Shown here: in pieces, positions 59,118 through 64,000 of the stretch
Layout: each line of letters begins with the position of its first letter
How positions within the stretch are numbered: the first letter of the stretch is position 1
Assembly: GCF_900111245.1 (NCBI RefSeq)
Contig: NZ_FOGO01000002.1
Location: 574,456-638,455 of the forward strand
From: Streptomyces qinglanensis
GTDB lineage: Bacteria; Actinomycetota; Actinomycetes; Streptomycetales; Streptomycetaceae
DNA: 64,000 nt
Reading direction: 5' to 3'
Translations under genes and position numbers: made by a program
The notes under the pieces: generated by a model
What the model saw: the letters and a program-made list of their open reading frames with translations, nothing else
Told to the model about the DNA's origin: nothing
Database searches by the model: none

Positions 59118-61262
59118 GTGAACTTCACGCGCTGGAGCGCCCGACTGCCCGGCACACAGCGGCGCACCGCAGCCGCCCAGGCCGCGATAAAGGCGCGAGC
59201 GCGGTCGGCCGGGACCTCCGAGAGCCGTACGGACGAGGGCAACGGGACCAGCGGCAGCAACGGCAGCGGCGCCGGGGAGGGTGAGGCGGAAGCCGGCGGC
59301 GGAGAACCGCCGACCGGTCCGGCTGCCGCTCCCGCGACCGCCCCGTCCGGCCGCCGCGCGGCACCCGAGCGCGCCGCGCGCGACCGGACGGCGCCCGACC
59401 GCGCGGCCCACCCGCACGACGACGTCTCCGACAGCCCCACCGTCCCCGCGGCCCGCAGCCGCCCGTCTGCCGAGGCCGGTGCGGGCTCCCCCGGCGGCCC
59501 CGGAGCGGAGACCGCACCGGATTCCGCGCCGAGCCCCGCATTCGTCCCAGGACAGGAAGCCGAGCCGGAGCACGAAGCCGAACCGGCAGAAGAAGCTCCT
59601 TCCGACCCCGGAACCGGAACCGGGGTCGGAACCGAAAACCGGACCGGGGCCGATGTCCGAACAGACGTCGGCACGGGCGCCGGAGCCGACCTCGGAGCGA
59701 GCGCCGGGACCGCGTCCGACGAGGCGGGACGGCAGCGCAGACGGGCCATCGACGCGCTCCCGGTCCGCGCCCTGCTCGGGGAGGTCCCGGCGCTGGCCGC
59801 CGTCGTGCACGGCCCCGAACACCGCATCGCGTTCGTCAACGACGCCTACAGCCGCGTCTTCGGACCCCGCCCCACCGGTGCGGCGGCCCGCGAGGCCCTG
59901 CCCGAACTGGTCGAACTCGGCCTGCTCCCGCTGATGGACCAGGTCCGGCGCAGCGGTCGGCCGCGTACGGTCAAATCCCGCCGCGTCCCGCCGCAGCACG
60001 GCGTGTCCGGCGGCAGACGGCGCCCCGGCTACTACACCTTCACCTGCACCCCGATCAGCACCTCGGGCGACAGCGGAGTGCTCATCTTCGCCGCGGACGT
60101 CACCGACCAGGTGGAGGCCGCGGAGCGGCTGCGTGCCAGCGAGCGCCGGCAGCGCGAGGCCGCTGTCACCCTCCAGCGCAGCCTGCTGCCCCAGGAGTTG
60201 GAACAGCCCGACGACCTGCGCGTCGCCGCCACCTACCAGCCCGGCGGAACGGACGCCGCCGTCGGCGGCGACTGGTACGACGTCATCACCCTCGGCGCCG
60301 GCCGCACCGCGCTCGTCATCGGCGACGTCATGGGCCGGGGAGTACGCGCCGCCGCCGTCATGGGACAGCTCCGCACTGCGGTCCGCGCCTACGCGCGGCT
60401 CGACCTGCCCCCGCACGAGATCCTGCAACTCCTCGACGGACTCGCCGCCGAGATCGACGCCTCCCAGATCGCCACCTGCGTCTACGCCGTCCACGACCCC
60501 AACGAGGGCTGCCTCAGCTACGCCTCCGCCGGACACGTGCCCATCCTGGTGCGAGACGCGGACGGCACCGTCCTGCGGGCCACCGAGCACACCGGCCCGC
60601 CGCTGGGCACCGGCGGCTGGCTGCACACCTCCGGCAGCCTGCCGCTGCCGGAGGGCGCCACCGCCGTCCTCTACACCGACGGCCTGATCGAACGCCGGGA
60701 CGCCGACATCGACGAGGGCGTGGCCGCACTCGAACACGCCTTCGCAGGCGCCACCGGCTCGCCCGACATCGTCTGCGACCGGCTGCTGCGCGCCCTGGGC
60801 ATCACCGAGGACCACGACGACGACGTGGCGCTCCTCGTCTTCCAGCACCCCGCACGGACCGGCCCCGACGCCGAGCTGTTCCACAACGCGGCGCTCGACC
60901 TGCTCGGCGGCACCGAAGCGGCCCCGCGCGCCCGCGCCTTCGCCTCCGGCGTCCTGGCCTCCTGGCGCTTCCCCACCGAACTCCGCGACCTGGGCGTCCT
61001 GGCCGCCAGCGAACTGGTGGCCAACTCCCTCCAGCACGGCACCCCGCCCATGCGGCTGCTGCTGCGCCGCACCGACCGCCGCCTGATCATCGAGGTCACC
61101 GACGGGGACGACCACCTCCCGCGCCGCTGCCGCGCCGAACCGGCCGACGAGGCCGGGCGCGGCATCTCGATCATCGCGACGATCGCCTCGGCGTGGGGGA
61201 GCCGCCGCACCCCGGGCGGCGGCAAGTCCGTGTGGTGCGAGTTCGCACTGCCCGGCACGTAG
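59118..61262 (+). CDS. PAS-PP2C-HATPase regulatory phosphatase (SpoIIE family)
   Basis: 714 residues, GTG start with AAGGA ten bases upstream. A disordered head of about 200 residues is followed by a PAS domain (HRIAFVNDAYSRVFG, about 225-340), a SpoIIE-type PP2C phosphatase (VGGDWYDV, VIGDVMGRG, AVLYTDGLIE, DDDVALLVF, about 350-570), and a C-terminal GHKL anti-sigma-kinase-like domain (LAASELVANSLQHG, then RGISIIATIASAWG). It combines phosphatase and kinase/anti-sigma modules of partner-switching pathways. No anti-anti-sigma gene is adjacent. Confidence 0.92.
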   Translation: MNFTRWSARLPGTQRRTAAAQAAIKARARSAGTSESRTDEGNGTSGSNGSGAGEGEAEAGGGEPPTGPAAAPATAPSGRRAAPERAARDRTAPDRAAHPHDDVSDSPTVPAARSRPSAEAGAGSPGGPGAETAPDSAPSPAFVPGQEAEPEHEAEPAEEAPSDPGTGTGVGTENRTGADVRTDVGTGAGADLGASAGTASDEAGRQRRRAIDALPVRALLGEVPALAAVVHGPEHRIAFVNDAYSRVFGPRPTGAAAREALPELVELGLLPLMDQVRRSGRPRTVKSRRVPPQHGVSGGRRRPGYYTFTCTPISTSGDSGVLIFAADVTDQVEAAERLRASERRQREAAVTLQRSLLPQELEQPDDLRVAATYQPGGTDAAVGGDWYDVITLGAGRTALVIGDVMGRGVRAAAVMGQLRTAVRAYARLDLPPHEILQLLDGLAAEIDASQIATCVYAVHDPNEGCLSYASAGHVPILVRDADGTVLRATEHTGPPLGTGGWLHTSGSLPLPEGATAVLYTDGLIERRDADIDEGVAALEHAFAGATGSPDIVCDRLLRALGITEDHDDDVALLVFQHPARTGPDAELFHNAALDLLGGTEAAPRARAFASGVLASWRFPTELRDLGVLAASELVANSLQHGTPPMRLLLRRTDRRLIIEVTDGDDHLPRRCRAEPADEAGRGISIIATIASAWGSRRTPGGGKSVWCEFALPGT

Positions 61263-61292
61263 GCACCTACGGCGGGCCGGCGCCTACGTGCC
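61254..61292 (+). terminator. 11-bp perfect hairpin overlapping the stop codon
   Basis: GGCACGTAGGC (containing the TAG stop) pairs perfectly with GCCTACGTGCC across a 17-base loop. Confidence 0.6.
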
Positions 61293-61477
61293 GCGGACGG
61301 ACGGGCGGGCCGGGAGCCCGGACCGGCTGAGGCCGGGCGTCCTGTCGGGGGCCGGGCGGCTCTCGCCGGACCCGCCCCTCACCCCCGCCCCCGTGGCGCA
61401 TCGGGCGCGGGAAGCTGGGCCCGGGAAGCTGCCCGCCCGCTGCGCATCCGGCCGGGAACCGCCGGGCCTGCGGAACC

Positions 61478-62827
61478 TCAGCAGGCAGCCCCGACAGGCT
61501 GCTCCTCGACGACCGGGCGGGTCGACTCGCCGCGCGCCACGATGACCGATCCCGGCCGGTCCTCGCGGTCGGTGAGCCGCCGTCCCAGCACCAGCGCCAG
61601 TCCGGCGACGCCCAGGCAGCACAGCACCAGCACCACGATGTACGCCGACCAGGCACCCGCCGCGGCGAGCGCCCCGCCCACGGCGGGGCCCACGGCCAGC
61701 GCCAACTGCTTCACCAGCGCGAAAGCGGAGTTGTACTGGCCCACCAGGCGCGCCGGAGCCAGGTCCGCGACCAGCGGCGCCACCGTGGGCGACAGCATGG
61801 TCTCGCCGATCCCGAACAGCGCGTAGGTGCCGATGAGCAGCGCGGTAGCCACCGCCTGCGCCCCGTGCACAAGCCCGGAAGCCCCCGCGGCCAACCATGC
61901 GACCGTCCAGATCAGGCCCACCAGAGCCACGACCCGGCTGCGCCGCCGCCGCTCCACGAGCCGCAGCACCACGAACTGGGCCAGCACGATCATCGCCGTG
62001 TTGGCAGCCAGCGCGATTCCCAGCGTGGACGTCGAGATCCGGGTGACCTCCACCGCGTACGCCGACAGCCCCGACTCGAACTGCCCGTAGCACCCGAAGA
62101 AGATCACGAACCCCAGGACGCACAGCAGCACCATCGACCGGTCCCGCAGCAGCACACCCCAGCCGGAGCCTCGTGCACCGGCCGCGTCGGCGCCTTCCTC
62201 GGCCGCTGCGGCCGCCGGACGGCTCATCCGCACCGTCACCAGCACCGCGAGCAGCACCAGGAACATCGTCGCCTCGATGACGAACAGCAGAGTGAAGCTC
62301 GCCGGGTCGTGCTCGTCGACGAGCATCCCGCCCAGCAGCCCGCCGACCCCGAGCCCGAGGTTGTTGAGGAAGAACTGGGTGGCGAAGGCACGCGAGCGGG
62401 ACCCCGGCGTCGAGCACCACACGATCATCGTCGCGAGTGCGGGCTGCAGCACGGCGATCCCGGCGCCCATCACGGCGGATGCGACCAGCACGGCAGCAGC
62501 ACCGGTCGACAGGCCGAAGCCCAGCGCGCCCAGTGCGGCCGAAACGGCACCGACGACGACCATCACCATGGGGCCGCTCCGGTCGATGACACGCCCGGTG
62601 AAGGGCAGCACGAGCAGCGCGGCGGCGGCGAACGCGGCGAGCACCGCGCCCGCCGTGCCGTCACCGAGCTCGCGCACCCGCGCGACATAGACGAAGAGGA
62701 ACGGCACCGTGAAGCCGTTTCCGAAAGCCGCCAGCGCGTTTCCGAGCTGGATCCGCCGCAGCGCGACGGCCGTCGCCGAGGACGCCGAGGACGCCGAGGA
62801 CGCCGAGGACACAGCCGTGGTCAACAC
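61478..62827 (-). CDS. MFS multidrug-type transporter
   Basis: 449 residues, GTG start with AGGTAGG upstream. Twelve predicted transmembrane helices; cytoplasmic loop 2-3 has GRVIDRSGP, and the central loop (about 190-215) is charged. A Ser/Ala-rich tail (SSASSASSASSA) precedes helix 1. It is divergent from a MarR regulator, an arrangement typical of drug efflux controlled by its neighbour. Substrate unknown. Confidence 0.9.
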   Translation of the reverse strand: MLTTAVSSASSASSASSATAVALRRIQLGNALAAFGNGFTVPFLFVYVARVRELGDGTAGAVLAAFAAAALLVLPFTGRVIDRSGPMVMVVVGAVSAALGALGFGLSTGAAAVLVASAVMGAGIAVLQPALATMIVWCSTPGSRSRAFATQFFLNNLGLGVGGLLGGMLVDEHDPASFTLLFVIEATMFLVLLAVLVTVRMSRPAAAAAEEGADAAGARGSGWGVLLRDRSMVLLCVLGFVIFFGCYGQFESGLSAYAVEVTRISTSTLGIALAANTAMIVLAQFVVLRLVERRRRSRVVALVGLIWTVAWLAAGASGLVHGAQAVATALLIGTYALFGIGETMLSPTVAPLVADLAPARLVGQYNSAFALVKQLALAVGPAVGGALAAAGAWSAYIVVLVLCCLGVAGLALVLGRRLTDREDRPGSVIVARGESTRPVVEEQPVGAAC

Positions 62828-62951
62828 TCACCTACCTGAGTCGAAGGGGACAAGGAGTACAGCTACGAAGACTTCGAAGCTAAAGTTCGATGCTAAAGAA
62901 TACACAGCGCAAGCGTTTAGAGCGAATGAGTTGCCGTGCGATACTGCGCAC
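62828..62951. promoter_or_regulatory. AT-rich divergent promoter with 13-bp direct repeat, likely MarR operator
   Basis: TTCGAAGCTAAAG (62873-62885) and TTCGATGCTAAAG (62886-62898) are adjacent direct repeats; TTCGAA is itself palindromic. The region is the most AT-rich between MFS and MarR genes. GATACT, six bases before the ATG at 62952, is a good -10 for a leaderless marR transcript. The repeats lie between the two transcription starts, suiting repression of both. Confidence 0.55.
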
Positions 62952-63488
62952 ATGCCGGACCGACAACCGACGCTGGACGAGCAGATCGCCATCTACCAGC
63001 GGGAGTACCGCGAGCTCGACCCTCAGGTGGAGAAGGTCGTCAACGCTCTGAGCAGGCTGGATCGCAGAATGAGCGTGGCCTACGGCCGCCAGCTCGCGAC
63101 GCTCGGCCTCAGCAGCCCGGAGTGGGAGGTCCTCAAGGAACTCGTCATGGCCGGCAATCCCTACCAGCTCTGGCCCGGCACCATCGCCAGACGGCTCGGC
63201 CTCACCCCGGCAGCGATGACACATCGCATCGACCGGATGCTCACCCAGGACCTGGTCACCCGGGAGCGTGACCCGGACAACCGGGTCCGCGTCATCATCG
63301 GCCTCACCGACACCGGCCGGGAGAAGTGGCTCGAGGTCATGCGCATGGCCTCGGTCTTCGAGGAGGAGCTCCTCCAGGACCTCGCCACGGAGGAGCGGGT
63401 GCAGCTCGGTGACCTCCTCACTCGCCTCCTGCGCCGCGTCGAACACGCCCAGCCCGACGCCGGCGGCCGACTCACCGACCTGGACTGA
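62952..63488 (+). CDS. MarR-family transcriptional regulator
   Basis: 178 residues. Winged helix: LSSPEWEVLKELVMAG, IARRLGLTPAAMTHRIDRM (recognition helix), and the wing RERDPDNRVRVIIGLTDTG. Extended N-terminal helix for dimerisation. Divergent from the MFS transporter it presumably represses; ligand binding would release it. No Shine-Dalgarno; probably leaderless. Confidence 0.92.
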   Translation: MPDRQPTLDEQIAIYQREYRELDPQVEKVVNALSRLDRRMSVAYGRQLATLGLSSPEWEVLKELVMAGNPYQLWPGTIARRLGLTPAAMTHRIDRMLTQDLVTRERDPDNRVRVIIGLTDTGREKWLEVMRMASVFEEELLQDLATEERVQLGDLLTRLLRRVEHAQPDAGGRLTDLD

Positions 63489-63515
63489 CCGCCGCTGCGG
63501 TCGGGAGGACACTCC

Positions 63516-63571
63516 GACTGCCGGACTGCCGGACTGCCGGACTGCCGGACTGCCGGACTGCCGGACGCCCG
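63516..63571 (+). repeat. 8-bp tandem repeat (GACTGCCG), six perfect copies plus a variant
   Basis: Six identical 8-bp units are followed by GACGCCCG. They lie 28 bases past the marR stop and just upstream of the rRNA operon promoters. Confidence 0.92.
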
Positions 63572-63621
63572 GCGGGAGTTGGTCCGTCGCCGGTAGCGCT
63601 GCGGTCGGCACCTGACCTCGT

Positions 63622-63650
63622 TTGACACCGCCACGAGTGATCCGTAAGGT
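63622..63650 (+). promoter_or_regulatory. Upstream rRNA-operon promoter
   Basis: TTGACA and TAAGGT separated by 17 bases: a near-consensus principal-sigma promoter, upstream of the rRNA leader. Confidence 0.75.
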
Positions 63651-63795
63651 TCCTCGGGTTGTCAGCGGCCGGTCACGGCATCTGGTGACTCCTCCCGCCG
63701 TTCCGGCGGATCCTCTACTACTGAGCGCACTCCCTTTGCGGGGGTCTGTTCGTCGTGCCTTGGCATGGTGAATTGCTTTTGCGATTCGGCTCGAT

Positions 63796-63825
63796 TTGGA
63801 GCCGGGCGGGGAAAGGCCCTAAAGT
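63796..63825 (+). promoter_or_regulatory. Second rRNA-operon promoter
   Basis: TTGGAG and TAAAGT separated by 18 bases. Multiple tandem promoters are usual in Streptomyces rrn operons. A further -10-like TAGAGT lies at 63908-63913, within the conserved CGGATCTGATAGAGTCGG sequence. Confidence 0.6.
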
Positions 63826-64000
63826 AGCGGTCAGCCGGAAGGCGCCCCGCCGACAGGGGAATCCGATTCGGGAGACGGCACGGAAACGGGCCGGAAAACG
63901 GATCTGATAGAGTCGGAGACACCGAAAGGGCAAACGTCCGGAGAAACCGGTACTGCATCGTCAGAACCGATTGGTTTCGAAGGAAGCGTCCGTTCCTTGA
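63826..64000 (+). ncRNA. Leader of a ribosomal RNA operon (16S gene beyond the window)
   Basis: GGATCTGATAGAGTCGGAGA and the terminal hairpin AAGGAA-GCGTCCG-TTCCTT (63980-63998) are conserved in Streptomyces rrn leaders, where they contain the last promoter and processing/antitermination signals. Together with the two promoters upstream this shows that a 16S-23S-5S operon starts within a few hundred bases to the right. The 16S gene itself is not in the window. Confidence 0.85.

Noticed and set aside
57648..61115. Minus-strand open frame of over 1100 codons opposite NADH dehydrogenase and phosphatase
   Set aside because: No recognisable domain; both plus-strand genes are unmistakable.

Overview
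The window is very GC-rich, with strong G/C bias at third codon positions, many GTG starts, long Pro/Ala/Gly-rich linkers and numerous minisatellites. Gene content is that of a Streptomyces or close relative: an AtrA-type TetR regulator divergent from a type II NADH dehydrogenase, an AfsR-like SARP, SpoIIE-type phosphatases, Ser/Thr kinase, several ECF sigma factors and a sporulation-type TPR regulator. The atrA/NADH dehydrogenase pair matches what I recall of S. coelicolor SCO4118/SCO4119.

Layout. 1-889: 5' part of a UvrA-like ABC protein (minus). 1.0-9.1 kb: envelope/redox block with a polytopic membrane protein, a membrane-anchored molybdopterin oxidoreductase, a translationally coupled GT2 - DUF2064 transferase - methyltransferase operon and an OmpR/histidine-kinase pair. 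9.3-16.8 kb: epimerase, TetR, an ECF41 sigma factor with its presumed target oxidoreductase, a RelA/SpoT-like gene remnant, and an ECF sigma divergent from a Ser/Thr kinase. 17-23.5 kb: DUF4232 lipoprotein, SpoIIE phosphatase, M23 peptidase under a c-di-AMP (ydaO-type) riboswitch, aldo/keto reductase and F420/FMN oxidoreductase.

23.7-39.9 kb is a putative defence island inserted in ordinary chromosome. Left arm (minus, coupled by overlaps or near-overlaps): NERD-nuclease/SF1 helicase, DrmA-like SF2 helicase, DrmB-like DUF1998 protein, second SF1 helicase. Centre (plus, divergent from a short AT-richer spacer): a 1198-residue protein that joins a primary-type sigma-70 factor, an HTH and a GHKL (MutL/Hsp90-type) ATPase in one frame, followed by two GTGA-coupled proteins of unknown function. 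Right arm (minus, convergent): vsr, a 5-methylcytosine methyltransferase lacking the catalytic Pro-Cys, and an apparently active methyltransferase. DrmA+DrmB+cytosine methyltransferase recalls class 2 DISARM, but there is no DrmC; the sigma-GHKL fusion and the paired methyltransferases make it something else. I infer self/non-self marking by methylation, GHKL/helicase/nuclease effectors, and control of transcription by the fused sigma. None of this is tested.

40-63.5 kb: core genes (PrsW-like protease, trmB, lhgO, TPR regulator, asparagine-synthase-like protein with a degenerate ATP loop, AfsR-like regulator, ECF sigma fused to its own zinc-finger anti-sigma-like domain, atrA, NADH dehydrogenase, PAS-PP2C-HATPase protein, MFS/MarR pair). 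63.6-64.0 kb: promoters and leader of a ribosomal RNA operon whose 16S gene begins just beyond the window. No tRNA, CRISPR array, insertion sequence or integrase was seen.
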